Shown: in pieces, positions 9,487 to 18,706 of the stretch
How the letters are laid out: the number at the start of each line of letters is the position of its first letter
Position numbering within the stretch: the stretch's first letter is position 1
From: CAVZZV01 sp963779845
GTDB lineage: Bacteria > Bacteroidota > Bacteroidia > Bacteroidales > GCA-2748055
Assembly (NCBI GenBank): GCA_963779845.1
Contig: CAVZZV010000006.1
Coordinates: 496,001-560,000 of the forward strand
Direction: 5' to 3'
DNA length: 64,000 nt
The notes under the pieces: generated by a model
Databases searched by the model: none
Told to the model about the DNA's origin: nothing
What the model saw: only the letters and a program-made list of their open reading frames with translations
Translations under genes and position numbers: made by a program

Positions 9487-10977
9487 ATGAGAAAAATAAA
9501 ACTTTCATCAACCGGATTCCTTTCACAAATCCTTTTTTCCCTGCTAACTTTATTCATCCTGGCAGGACTTTTTTCATGCACTCCAAAACAAGAGGAGACT
9601 AAAAAACCGAATGTGGTCATGATTTTTATTGACGACATGGGCTATGGTGATCCAAGCTGTTTCGGCGATTCTATAGTCGAAACACCCAACATAGATGCAT
9701 TGGCGCAAAATGGCTTGACCTTCACCAATTTTTATGTAAATTCTCCAATTTGCTCTCCCTCCAGGGTGGCCCTTAACACGGGAAGATATCCAATGCGATA
9801 CAAAATTCACTCTTATATTGCCAGTTCCCAACAGAATGAAGCGCGCGCTATGGCAAATTTTCTGGATCCTTCCGCTCCATTTTTTGCCCGTACACTAAAA
9901 GAAAACGGGTATGCCACCGGCCATTTCGGGAAATGGCATATGGGCGGTGGACGCGATCTTTCGGATGTCCCCTATCCTACCGAATATGGATTCGATAAGT
10001 CTCTCGTTAGTTTCGAAGGCATTGGAGACCGGGTACTTTTTCCGGATGATAATCTTTGTAAGCAAAGTGCAGAACTGGGCAAAGGGAAAATTATCTGGGC
10101 TGAAAAAAATAAATCCACCAGTATTTACATAGATAGCGCCCTGGCTTTTATTGAAAAACACCAGGAGGGGCCCTTTTTCGTCAACCTATGCCCAAACGAT
10201 GTTCACGACCCGCATCTTCCCTCACAAGAAATGCTTGAGAAATATATTTCCGCTTCGGAAAATCCCTGGGAACAGAAATTTTTCGCTGTTTTAAAAGAGC
10301 TTGACAATCAAATCGGAAGATTCATCGGAAAACTCGATGAAATGGATCTGCTCGATAATACCATTATTGTTTTAACAAGCGACAATGGACCTACAGATTG
10401 GCCTTACTACTACAATAGAAAAAGATATCCTGAGGGCTATGAAGGGAAACTCTATCCTCCAGGATTTACGGATGGCTTTTATGGAAGAAAATGGAGTTTG
10501 TACGAAGGGGGTATCCATATGCCTTTTATAATTCAATGGAAAGGGCATATCCCTGCTTCCGCTTTGGATACCACCACCGTGATGGCAGCAATGGATATGT
10601 TCCCTTCGCTTTGCTCAATTCTGGGTATTGAGTATCCGGATAATTTGGACGGCAAAGATAAAAGCACGGCATTAATGGGTACTCCCATGGACACGGATCA
10701 GGCAATCATGTGGGAATACTCAAGTAATCCGGGAGGCTCGATATTGCCCGGGAACCCTGAATTTATCTCCCCAAACCTGGCGATCAGGAAGGGGGATTGG
10801 AAACTGTTGATCAATGCAGATTCAACTGCCGCAGAACTTTACAACCTAAAAAATGATCGGGGGGAACAGCATAATCTTGATCAGGAGCAAAATGATAAAG
10901 CCCGGGAGCTGGCCACGGACCTCCTTTCATGGAGAAGGTCCATGCCCGTCCAAATCCCTGACGAAAATGAGAATTAA
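9487..10977 (+). CDS. S1-family formylglycine-dependent sulfatase (lipoprotein)
   Basis: 496 residues. SPII signal LAGLFSC (Cys31), metal motif VVMIFIDDMGYGDPSCFG at about 43, and the core CSPSRVALNTG with formylglycine Cys89. FGKWHMGGGRD supplies the conserved Lys/His, and VLTSDNGPTDWPYY the distal Asp-Asn. It begins 59 bp after the previous sulfatase and is likely co-transcribed. It is closer to the third sulfatase (12778) than to the first: both share the WHMGGGRD motif, a following VPY...TEYGFD segment and the FEGIG motif. The pair may derive from duplication. Confidence 0.95.
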   Translation: MRKIKLSSTGFLSQILFSLLTLFILAGLFSCTPKQEETKKPNVVMIFIDDMGYGDPSCFGDSIVETPNIDALAQNGLTFTNFYVNSPICSPSRVALNTGRYPMRYKIHSYIASSQQNEARAMANFLDPSAPFFARTLKENGYATGHFGKWHMGGGRDLSDVPYPTEYGFDKSLVSFEGIGDRVLFPDDNLCKQSAELGKGKIIWAEKNKSTSIYIDSALAFIEKHQEGPFFVNLCPNDVHDPHLPSQEMLEKYISASENPWEQKFFAVLKELDNQIGRFIGKLDEMDLLDNTIIVLTSDNGPTDWPYYYNRKRYPEGYEGKLYPPGFTDGFYGRKWSLYEGGIHMPFIIQWKGHIPASALDTTTVMAAMDMFPSLCSILGIEYPDNLDGKDKSTALMGTPMDTDQAIMWEYSSNPGGSILPGNPEFISPNLAIRKGDWKLLINADSTAAELYNLKNDRGEQHNLDQEQNDKARELATDLLSWRRSMPVQIPDENEN

Positions 10978-11072
10978 CACAAGGTATTTATTGTAAATAT
11001 TCCATAGCGGACACTTTAAATCCGCTGATCACTAATATAAATTTTAATGCCCATTTGGGATTGTAAATTATC

Positions 11073-12617
11073 ATGAAGAGAAGCAATATTAGGTTAAAAG
11101 GTTTTTACCAGGTTTGTCTTGTATTTTCAATGCTTTTCCTGCTTACGAATGCATGCAGCCCCGACGACCCCGTTGAAGTGATTGAAGAGGACCCCGTTGA
11201 GGAGGAAATTGAGGTAGTCAATCACGATCAGGATTGGAAGAGTAGTGTTTTTAAGACCTATAAAAATGAGGGCTTAATTATGAATGCTGCCGATCCTTTT
11301 GTTTTGAAAGATGAGGATGGGACCTATTATCTTTATCATACAGGAAAAGGTTTTAAAGTATATTCTTCAAAAGATCTGGTGAATTGGTTGTTTGTGGGAA
11401 AGTCAATGCCCAATACGGGATACAAGTGGGCAGTCGATAATTTTTGGGCTCCAGAAGTAGTTAAATATAATGGAAGATACTATATGCACTATACCGGGCA
11501 AGCTTCGGATGGAGTGAAAAGAATTGGAATTGCCCGGTCAGATAGCCCCGTAGGTCCATTTTTAGACATTTTTAATACCGGCTTTTATGGAACACCTCCA
11601 AAATCTGTGATTGATTCTCATATCTTCTTCGATGAGGATGGAAAAGTTTATATGTATTATTCCAATGCAGCATCATCAAATAAGGTAGGTAATCAAAACT
11701 ACAGTGAGATCTGGGTAATTGAATTAAAACCTGATTTATCGGGGACCATTGGCTCAGCCACAAAACTAATTCAACCTGAACAAAAATGGGAATACAGCAC
11801 TGCCTCGGGGACCTTTTGGAATGAAGGAGCAGTGGTTCTTAAGAAGAATAATATTTACTATTTAATGTTTTCTGCCAATAATTATGGTAAAAGTACTTAT
11901 GCGGTAGGTTTTGCAACCTCAGATAGTCCAATGGGCCCTTTCGTAAAATATGCGAATAATCCTATTCTTAGCAATGAGACTGTACCCCATTTGGTTTCAG
12001 GGCCGGGACATCACACGGTTACCACCTCACCCGATAGCAACGAATTGTTCATCGTTTACCATTCGCATATGGATCTGGTTGAACAAGGGGGGAAACGAAT
12101 GATAAACATTGATCGGATGGGATTCCGCGAAGATGGCACCATCTATGTAAATGGTCCCACCAGGGAAAATCAATTGTTTCCTTCTACTGCCCTTCAAGGA
12201 TTTGTGAGAACAGAAGGTACTGCACTTCTCAGCTCTGAAGAGTCAAGAGAGGGCTATAGCCTTTATTCCTTAACAGATGGAGAATTTAGTATGTTTAACA
12301 GATTTGCCCAATACGAATGGGTAGCAAATGGAAACAAAGGAACAATATCTTTTTCATGGGAATCAGAAAATTCATTTAAAGAAATCTGGCTCTATAACTC
12401 TATTGTTTCAATAAGGCAGGCGGTTAAAGCCAAAATAGTATTTAACAGCGGAGAGATAATTGAAAATGTTCCTCTGAATACTACTCCCGGAAAACCAACC
12501 ATAATTAAAATTCAACAAAATGTTACTTCATCCGGATTTGAATTGACGCTTGAAGGAAGGGTTTTAAGTAACGAAGTGGGTCTTTCAGAAGTATACGTAC
12601 TGAGCACCATGAAATAG
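11073..12617 (+). CDS. GH43-family glycoside hydrolase (surface lipoprotein)
   Basis: 514 residues. SPII signal (FLLTNAC) is followed by an acidic linker (DDPVEVIEEDPVEEE), a composition linked to surface export of Bacteroidota lipoproteins. The five-bladed propeller spans about 70-370. Catalytic residues by family pattern are the Asp in NAADPFVLKDEDGTYYLYHT, the pKa-modulating Asp in SVIDSHIFFDEDGK, and the acid Glu in FWNEGAVVLKKNNIYYLMFS. FWAPEVVKYNGRYYMHYTG is also typical. The last 130 residues form a separate beta-rich domain. Likely exo-acting on arabinose, xylose or galactose side chains; the exact specificity is not visible. Confidence 0.92.
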   Translation: MKRSNIRLKGFYQVCLVFSMLFLLTNACSPDDPVEVIEEDPVEEEIEVVNHDQDWKSSVFKTYKNEGLIMNAADPFVLKDEDGTYYLYHTGKGFKVYSSKDLVNWLFVGKSMPNTGYKWAVDNFWAPEVVKYNGRYYMHYTGQASDGVKRIGIARSDSPVGPFLDIFNTGFYGTPPKSVIDSHIFFDEDGKVYMYYSNAASSNKVGNQNYSEIWVIELKPDLSGTIGSATKLIQPEQKWEYSTASGTFWNEGAVVLKKNNIYYLMFSANNYGKSTYAVGFATSDSPMGPFVKYANNPILSNETVPHLVSGPGHHTVTTSPDSNELFIVYHSHMDLVEQGGKRMINIDRMGFREDGTIYVNGPTRENQLFPSTALQGFVRTEGTALLSSEESREGYSLYSLTDGEFSMFNRFAQYEWVANGNKGTISFSWESENSFKEIWLYNSIVSIRQAVKAKIVFNSGEIIENVPLNTTPGKPTIIKIQQNVTSSGFELTLEGRVLSNEVGLSEVYVLSTMK

Positions 12618-12777
12618 ATTTTCCATCAGATTATTTAATTTCACCCTTAGATAATGGCTATCAAGCTACCAATTATGCGAATTTTTCATGAACCCAATAA
12701 AAAGATTAAAGCGGGACAGTGAGGGTGATTTTCATCCGGCTTAGCAAGATTCATTTACCGAATATAAAAAATAATTT

Positions 12778-14199
12778 ATGAAGAAATCCCTTTTGAGTGT
12801 AACCGCCATTATTCTGTTAGCGATCTCCTGCGAGCCTAAGGAGAGAGGAGATACCGATGCAGGAATGAAACCCAATATCCTATTCGTATTCATTGATGAT
12901 ATGGGTTATGGCGATCTGGGTTGTTACGGAAACACCGAGGTAGTGACGCCCAATATTGACCAGTTGGCCTTTGAAGGCTTACGGTTTAAACAGTTTTATG
13001 TCAATGCACCCATTTGTTCTCCTTCCAGGGTTGGCGTCACAACAGGCCAATATCCAACAAGATGGGGAATTTCAAGTTTCATTGCTAATCGGGCCAAGAA
13101 TTTGGAAAGAGGGGTTCGCGACCACCTGGATATTAATGCGCCTACCCTTGCAAGAAGTCTCAGCAATGCTGGGTACTACACGGCCCACATCGGAAAATGG
13201 CATATGGGAGGAGGAAGGGATATTGGTGATGTTCCCTATATTACCGAATACGGCTTTGATGAATCGGTCACCCAATTTGAAGGAATTGGCGAACGGTACC
13301 TTGCCACTTATGAAACCCTCAACCTGAAAGACAGCACCCGGGATTTGGAAAAAATGTCGGCAGCGCTTGGGAAAGGCGAAATCCACTGGATAAAACGCTA
13401 TGATTTTACAGAAGTCTTTGTAGACAGGACCCTTCAGGCAATAATGAATGCAGAAAATGCCGGAAAACCTTTTTATATTAATCTCTGGCCCGATGATGTT
13501 CATACGCCGGTAGAACCCCCACCCGCCCTAAGGGGAGACGGCACCACCCATGAAAAGTATATTGGCGTTATTAATGAACTGGACATACAACTCGGCCGGT
13601 TGTTCGATTATATAAAGAATGAGCCTGATCTGGCAAACAACACCCTGATCATTGTTACCAGTGATAACGGCCCGGCAAGAAATGTAGGCTCTTCAGGTGG
13701 ATTGAGAGGAGAAAAGACGAATCTGTATGAAGGAGGGATACGGGAACCCTTTATTGTCTGGGCTCCGGGGTACATGTCCACCAACATGAAAGGGGCTGTG
13801 AATGCAACTACAGTCCTGGCCGGAATAGATCTTGCTCCAAGCCTGATCGAAATAGCTGGTGCGCGGAAACCGGCCAACACACATTTTGATGGCCTGGATA
13901 TGAGTCAATTCCTTCTGGGTTACCTCAATGAAAAGAGAACTGATCCGGTTATGTGGCAAAGACCCCCGGAATCGACCGGAACGGGCCGCGGAGAGAATTA
14001 TCCTGATCTGGCCATTCGCGATGGGGACTTTAAACTGCTTATGGATACAGATGGTTCCAATCCGCAATTGTATAATATTATGGAGGATGAAAAAGAAACA
14101 GTGAATCTCGCAATGACCCTCCCCTCGAAAGTCCTCGAGCTTAAATTAAAATTATTGAACTGGTATAAAATGATGCCTCCAATGGTCCAGATGGATTAA
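12778..14199 (+). CDS. S1-family formylglycine-dependent sulfatase (lipoprotein)
   Basis: 473 residues. Short SPII signal (ILLAISC, Cys18), metal motif ILFVFIDDMGYGDLGCYG, and the core CSPSRVGVTTG with formylglycine Cys80. GKWHMGGGRD and TSDNGPARNVG complete the active-site pattern. It closes the plus-strand polysaccharide run, 160 bp after the GH43 gene. With two other sulfatases of different lengths and loops, the locus is probably adapted to a glycan sulfated at more than one position. Confidence 0.95.
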   Translation: MKKSLLSVTAIILLAISCEPKERGDTDAGMKPNILFVFIDDMGYGDLGCYGNTEVVTPNIDQLAFEGLRFKQFYVNAPICSPSRVGVTTGQYPTRWGISSFIANRAKNLERGVRDHLDINAPTLARSLSNAGYYTAHIGKWHMGGGRDIGDVPYITEYGFDESVTQFEGIGERYLATYETLNLKDSTRDLEKMSAALGKGEIHWIKRYDFTEVFVDRTLQAIMNAENAGKPFYINLWPDDVHTPVEPPPALRGDGTTHEKYIGVINELDIQLGRLFDYIKNEPDLANNTLIIVTSDNGPARNVGSSGGLRGEKTNLYEGGIREPFIVWAPGYMSTNMKGAVNATTVLAGIDLAPSLIEIAGARKPANTHFDGLDMSQFLLGYLNEKRTDPVMWQRPPESTGTGRGENYPDLAIRDGDFKLLMDTDGSNPQLYNIMEDEKETVNLAMTLPSKVLELKLKLLNWYKMMPPMVQMD

Positions 14200-14315
14200 T
14201 TTTATTGCCCGGTGATTTATTCCATTTGAATGAGCAGGGATTTGGATGAAGTCCCCTATTTCAATTCCTATAGCAAGACCTTAGAAATGGACTTCATTCT
14301 TATTGGAACACAGAA

Positions 14316-14344
14316 AAAAAAGCCTGACATCTGCCAGGCTTTTA
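14316..14344. terminator. bidirectional intrinsic terminator between convergent sulfatase and norB genes
   Basis: AAAGCCTG and CAGGCTTT form an 8-bp stem around an 8-nt loop (14319-14342), with A on the left arm and T on the right. It sits between the convergent stops at 14199 and 14364, so it can serve both transcripts. Confidence 0.8.
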
Positions 14345-14363
14345 ATGAAATTTCTTAAATTTT

Positions 14364-16604
14364 CTATTTCCTGATTGACCATCCGGTTTTTAAGCCAAAT
14401 ACAAACCAGCCAAGATATAACGCTCCAATGGCAAAAATGGTATCACCAATTACTCTCAACCATCGTAAGGTTTCCAGTGTTGGACTCTCAAGGAATTCTG
14501 CCGAACGGGCATACCATAATCCATGCTTCACACTTGCTACTGTTTGTGCCAGACCAACAGGCAGCACACTGAGTACTACCATTAGCAACAAGCCGATGTT
14601 TAATGCCCAAAAAGCATTTCGAATGGGTTTTTCCTTCCAGACAGAATTTAAATCCATATCTCTGAGTACGAATAGCATCAAACCAATACCCAACATACCA
14701 TAGACCCCGAATAATGCAGTATGCCCATGAACAGGAGTGGTATTTAAACCCTGCATGTAGTAAAGTGCAATAGGAGGATTAATCAGGAAGCCGAATATCC
14801 CCGCTCCTAATAAATTCCAGAACGCAACCGCCACGAAAAAGTATATTGGCCATTTATAGGCAGCAACCCATTCTTTTGCCCGGCTTAATTTTATGTTGTG
14901 ATAAGCCTCGAATCCCATAAATACCAGTGGTGCCACTTCTAAAGCACTGAAAGAAGCTCCCAGAGCCATTATAGCGGTGGGAGTACCCGCAAAATACAGA
15001 TGATGGAAAGTGCCGATTATTCCTCCCGACAGGAAAACGATAGTGGAAAACAATACACTTGAAGTAGCAATGTTAGCCCGGATAAGATGCATACGTACAA
15101 ATAAAAAGGCGATGGCAACCGTTGCAAATACTTCAAAGAACCCTTCAACCCAAAGGTGAACCACCCACCACCTCCAATACTCTGCAACAGAAAGATGTGT
15201 TTGTCGCCCCCACATTAAACCAGCACCATAAAAAGCAGCAATTGCAATGGAGGCAATTAAAAACATTAGCAATAAGTGCCGGTTCTCATTACGCGCTCTC
15301 AGGGCAGGCCATATCGCTCTTCCCATAAGAAACAGCCAAATGAACAGGCCCAAAAACAGAAATATCTGCCAAAATCTGCCCAGATCAACATATTCATATC
15401 CCTGATGTCCAAACCAGAAATTTTGAGCTAAACCCAATTTCTGCATTACCCCAAACCATTGTCCTGCAAGGGATCCTACAACAATAATGAGAAGTGCTAT
15501 AAATAAAAAGTTGACTCCTGATTTTTGATATTTCGGTTCCTTACCAGATATGGCGGGAGCTATAAACAGACCCGTAGCTAACCAGGAGGTGGCTATCCAA
15601 AAAATGGCTAATTGAATGTGCCAGGTTCTCGAAATAGCATAAGGTAAAAAATCTGCTAATGGAAGTCCATAGAATCCCAGACCTTCCACTCCGTAATGAG
15701 CCGTAATCACTCCCATTAAAATTTGCACTAAAATGAGTGCCGTTACCACCCAAAAATATTTTAAGGTGGCCTTCATGGAAGGAGTTTGCTGAATGCCCGA
15801 TAAAGGATTTACACCTGGTGCCTCTTCATCCTCCTCTTTACTTTTGTTCGTCGCATAAAACCAGGCTAGCAATCCAATGCCCGCCAACAAAATAATAACA
15901 CTAAAACCAGTCCATAGTAATAAGGAACCAGTGGGTTCGTTGGCTACCAGTTTTTCCGGCGGCCAGTTGTTCGTATAGCTTATCTCCTGTCCGGGTCGTT
16001 CCGTAACCGTAGCCCAGGTTGCCCAAAAGAAAAAACTGTTCATTTTAAACATCCTGTCTGCATCTTTTATACTGTTTGCCGGAATTGCATAGGCTTCGCG
16101 CAAATGAGCTTCTTTTTTTCCATTCATAAATAATCCTGAAAAATGACTGCTGATTTCTTTGAATGCTTCGGTACGTATTTCTGATATTTTTAAAGATTTT
16201 GACTTTTTATCGTAAGTGTTCGTCCTCATTTCATGCTGAAGTCTTTTTTCAAGCATCGCCTGTTTTTCTTCATCCAGATCAGTATACTTCATTCCAAATT
16301 CATTTTGGGAGAAGTGTTCCAGTATATATACTGCTTCTCTGTGCAACCAATCGGCTGTCCAGTCCGGGGCTTTGTAAGCACCATGCCCCCATACGGTTCC
16401 AACCTCCTGGCCACCCATGGATTGCCAGATGTTCTGTCCGTCCTTTATATCCTGACCAGTCATTATCAATTCACCATTGCTGCTCAAGATTTTTTCAGGG
16501 ATAGGCGGGGCTTCACGATATATTTCCCGACCAAAATAGCCAAGGATTCCAAAAGAAATAACCATGACTAAAATGAAACCTAACCAAAGTCTTTTTGTCT
16601 TCAT
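14364..16604 (-). CDS. norB: quinol-dependent nitric oxide reductase (qNOR, NorB/NorZ)
   Basis: Reduces 2 NO to N2O at the inner membrane using quinol electrons. 746 residues, the single-subunit length: the first 250 residues carry the extra N-terminal helix and a periplasmic domain (GQNIWQSMGGQEVGTVWGHG), followed by about 12 membrane helices of the haem-copper oxidase type. Metal-ligand segments are present: HLWVEGFFEVFAT (His and the Glu near FeB), GTFHHLYFAGTP (His pair) and TTPVHGHTALFGVYG (low-spin haem and haem b3 ligands). It is divergent from ric across a 111-bp spacer containing a palindromic operator, so NO-responsive control is likely. Confidence 0.96.
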   Translation of the reverse strand: MKTKRLWLGFILVMVISFGILGYFGREIYREAPPIPEKILSSNGELIMTGQDIKDGQNIWQSMGGQEVGTVWGHGAYKAPDWTADWLHREAVYILEHFSQNEFGMKYTDLDEEKQAMLEKRLQHEMRTNTYDKKSKSLKISEIRTEAFKEISSHFSGLFMNGKKEAHLREAYAIPANSIKDADRMFKMNSFFFWATWATVTERPGQEISYTNNWPPEKLVANEPTGSLLLWTGFSVIILLAGIGLLAWFYATNKSKEEDEEAPGVNPLSGIQQTPSMKATLKYFWVVTALILVQILMGVITAHYGVEGLGFYGLPLADFLPYAISRTWHIQLAIFWIATSWLATGLFIAPAISGKEPKYQKSGVNFLFIALLIIVVGSLAGQWFGVMQKLGLAQNFWFGHQGYEYVDLGRFWQIFLFLGLFIWLFLMGRAIWPALRARNENRHLLLMFLIASIAIAAFYGAGLMWGRQTHLSVAEYWRWWVVHLWVEGFFEVFATVAIAFLFVRMHLIRANIATSSVLFSTIVFLSGGIIGTFHHLYFAGTPTAIMALGASFSALEVAPLVFMGFEAYHNIKLSRAKEWVAAYKWPIYFFVAVAFWNLLGAGIFGFLINPPIALYYMQGLNTTPVHGHTALFGVYGMLGIGLMLFVLRDMDLNSVWKEKPIRNAFWALNIGLLLMVVLSVLPVGLAQTVASVKHGLWYARSAEFLESPTLETLRWLRVIGDTIFAIGALYLGWFVFGLKTGWSIRK

Positions 16605-16631
16605 AGTAAATAGGGTTTTAATTTATGGGGA

Positions 16632-16639
16632 CAAATATA
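16632..16639 (-). promoter_or_regulatory. norB -7 promoter box
   Basis: Reading on the minus strand, TATATTTG matches TAnnTTTG and lies 27 nt upstream of the norB ATG. The gap to the central palindrome is 14 bp. Confidence 0.65.
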
Positions 16640-16653
16640 ACAAAAATTTATAT

Positions 16654-16671
16654 AAGGATATGCATGTCCTT
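16654..16671. promoter_or_regulatory. candidate Rrf2/NsrR-type operator, 18-bp palindrome
   Basis: AAGGATATGCATGTCCTT is an inverted repeat with a single mismatched pair (positions 6 and 13). It is centred between the two divergent -7 boxes, with a 14-bp gap on each side, so bound protein would cover the -33 region of both promoters. The ATGCAT core resembles half-sites of NsrR. The Rrf2 gene at 17451 is the obvious candidate regulator; a CRP/FNR-type regulator elsewhere is an alternative. Confidence 0.65.
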
Positions 16672-16685
16672 TTATAAAAAATTAA

Positions 16686-16693
16686 TATCTTTG
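16686..16693 (+). promoter_or_regulatory. ric -7 promoter box
   Basis: TATCTTTG matches TAnnTTTG, 22 nt upstream of the ric ATG. It mirrors the norB box at the same 14-bp distance from the palindrome. Confidence 0.65.
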
Positions 16694-16715
16694 CAGAAAC
16701 AAAAAAATAATTGTC

Positions 16716-17441
16716 ATGAAAATAAACACAGAAACAAGAATTGGCGACATTGTAAAAGCCAATTATAAAACAGCACAGCTGTTTGATAAAAAAGGTATTG
16801 ATTTTTGTTGTGGTGGAGGAATAAGTCTTGAGAAAGCATGCAAGAAATCAAATGTAGATATTAACAAATTAATCCCCGAACTGGAGGCGTTAGTAATTAT
16901 GAACGACCCTGATTCAAAGTATATTGACAGTCTGGAGTTAAATGAGCTCTGTGATTATATTGAGAAAAGACACCATACCTTTGTACTGGGGAACATTCCA
17001 TTTCTTCAACAGAAATTACAAAAGTTATGTGATGTGCACGGAGAGAATCATCCGGAGCTTTTTAAAGTAAAAGAGTTATTCGACGGCGCCGCTGAAAACC
17101 TAAGCGGACACATGAAAACAGAAGAGTCCATCCTTTTCCCCTACATCCGCACGATGGTGAAATACAAAAATGAAAGGGGGGATGATCCGGGTGAATTGGG
17201 GATGCTCTTAAAAACCATCAATGAAATGCTCGAAGAACATCAAACAGAAGGGGAACGTTTTGAAAAGATTTCAGCACTTACCTCTTCCTATACCTGTCCC
17301 CCCGATGGCTGTGGCACTTATAAGGTAACCTATCAAACTTTAAGGGATTTTGAAAACGACCTCCACCGGCATATTCATTTAGAAAACAATATCCTTTTTG
17401 AGAAAGCGATAATGCTGGAGAAGGAACTTATAACTCAATAA
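16716..17441 (+). CDS. ric: Ric/ScdA/YtfE iron-sulfur cluster repair di-iron protein
   Basis: Cytoplasmic di-iron protein that restores iron-sulfur clusters damaged by NO or peroxide. 241 residues. The N-terminal DUF542 domain carries the diagnostic KKGIDFCCGGG at about 27-37. The hemerythrin-like domain supplies iron ligands in KRHHTFV, DVHGENHPEL, HMKTEESILFPY, EEHQTEGERF and DLHRHIHLENNILF. It is divergent from norB and 9 bp from the following Rrf2 gene, so the three form one NO-response unit. Confidence 0.96.
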   Translation: MKINTETRIGDIVKANYKTAQLFDKKGIDFCCGGGISLEKACKKSNVDINKLIPELEALVIMNDPDSKYIDSLELNELCDYIEKRHHTFVLGNIPFLQQKLQKLCDVHGENHPELFKVKELFDGAAENLSGHMKTEESILFPYIRTMVKYKNERGDDPGELGMLLKTINEMLEEHQTEGERFEKISALTSSYTCPPDGCGTYKVTYQTLRDFENDLHRHIHLENNILFEKAIMLEKELITQ

Positions 17442-17450
17442 CCGATACCG

Positions 17451-17891
17451 ATGTTGTCGAAAAGTACAGAGTATGCCATAAGAGCCTTAGTGTTTGTGCA
17501 AATCCGGAACTGGGAACAAAAAAGACCTGGCGTTGGTGAAATTGCTAAAGAAATTGAAGCTCCTGAAGCCTATACTGCTAAAATACTCCAGATCCTTACC
17601 CGGAATAAATTAGTAGACTCAGTGAAAGGTCGTGGGGGTGGTTTCTTTTTTCTTAACAACCAGTCAAACTTAACTTTATACGATATAATCCAGGTGGTTG
17701 AAGGCGATGCCTATTTTCATAAATGTGGTTTTGGCTTAAAACAATGCACCAGCGAGAATCCCTGTCCACTACATGAAAAATATAAAGCAGTGCGCGATGT
17801 TTTTTTTGAGATAGTAAATACGGAAAGCATAAGAACACTTTCTGAGAAAATACTGCATGGAGAGGCGGTATTAAATTCAATTAAAAACTAA
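17451..17891 (+). CDS. Rrf2-family iron-sulfur transcription regulator (NsrR/IscR-like)
   Basis: 146 residues. The N-terminal winged helix is typical (LSKSTEYAIRALVFVQ, EIAKEIEAPEAYTAKILQIL, VKGRGGGFFF). Three cysteines follow in a C-x6-C-x5-C pattern within HKCGFGLKQCTSENPCPLH, suited to an Fe-S cluster that could sense NO. It follows ric by 9 bp and probably controls the ric and norB promoters through the palindrome at 16654. Whether it is a true NsrR functional analogue is inferred from context; cysteine spacing is intermediate between IscR and NsrR. Confidence 0.9.
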   Translation: MLSKSTEYAIRALVFVQIRNWEQKRPGVGEIAKEIEAPEAYTAKILQILTRNKLVDSVKGRGGGFFFLNNQSNLTLYDIIQVVEGDAYFHKCGFGLKQCTSENPCPLHEKYKAVRDVFFEIVNTESIRTLSEKILHGEAVLNSIKN

Positions 17892-17901
17892 TTTAATTCG
17901 A

Positions 17902-17958
17902 AAGGGGTATTCCCTCAGAAGGATTGTACCCGAAAAAATAGTTGTTCGGATACCCCTT
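17902..17958. other. long-looped inverted repeat after the Rrf2 gene
   Basis: AAGGGGTATTCC at 17902 pairs with GGATACCCCTT ending at 17958, with one bulged base and a loop of about 34 nt, followed by TAAAATT. It could terminate the ric-rrf2 transcript, but the right arm is only 13 bp ahead of the next start codon. Confidence 0.45.
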
Positions 17959-17971
17959 AAAATTCTATCAA

Positions 17972-18677
17972 ATGAAAATAATAGGAATATTAGGCGGACT
18001 GGGGCCGGAAGCTACCGCCGATTATTACAAAGAAATAATAAAAGGTTTCAATATAATCAATAGGAACGGGGACTTAAATTATCCGGAGATTATTATTTAT
18101 AGTGTAACCATGTCAAAATTCATTGGTTTACTGGAAGATAAAAGGTATTCCGATGCTGCAAATTATTTAGCGCAGTGCCTGGATAAAATGAAGAATGCCG
18201 GAGCAGATTTTGCAGTAATTAGTGCTAATACGCCACACCTGTTATTTAACGAAATACAATCCAAAGTCAATTTACCTTTAATAAGCATTGTCGACGTTTG
18301 TGCTAAAAAAGCCCATGGAAACAGGCTTGAGAAAATGTGTTTTGTTAGGCACAAAATTTACGATGGAAAATAATTTCTATCAAAAAGTTTTTGACCAATA
18401 CAATATTGCGATAACGGTTCCGGACAGGGCTCAAATAGAGTATATCAATTCAAAACTCTTTACAGAACTGGAATTAGGAATCTTTACAGATCAGACACAT
18501 ACCGCAATATTGAACATTGTTGAGTTATTAAAGGAAAAACAAGGGATCGATTCTGTGATATTGGGTTGTACTGAATTTCCGCTTATGTTCAAAGAAGATG
18601 AATATTTGGGAATTCCATTCTTAAATACTACCAGAATACATGTTGAAGCCATCATCAAAACATGTTTGGACAGGTAA
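17972..18677 (+). pseudogene. aspartate/glutamate racemase family protein, split by one frameshift
   Basis: The first part (17972-18373) begins MKIIGILGGLGPEATADYYK and holds the first catalytic-region motif, here changed to SANTPH where the family has an Asn-Thr-x-His stretch. The second part continues in another frame with KFTMENNFYQKVFDQYNI and the C-terminal LGCTEFPLMF, carrying the second catalytic Cys. Together they make a normal-length racemase of about 235 residues. The break is at a four-T run at 18340-18343, where one T fewer restores the frame. Could be a recent mutation or a homopolymer error; the first active-site residue is also not the usual Cys, so activity is doubtful. Confidence 0.8.
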
Positions 18678-18706
18678 TGAAAAGGTGCCAGACGACGGTA
18701 GGAAGT

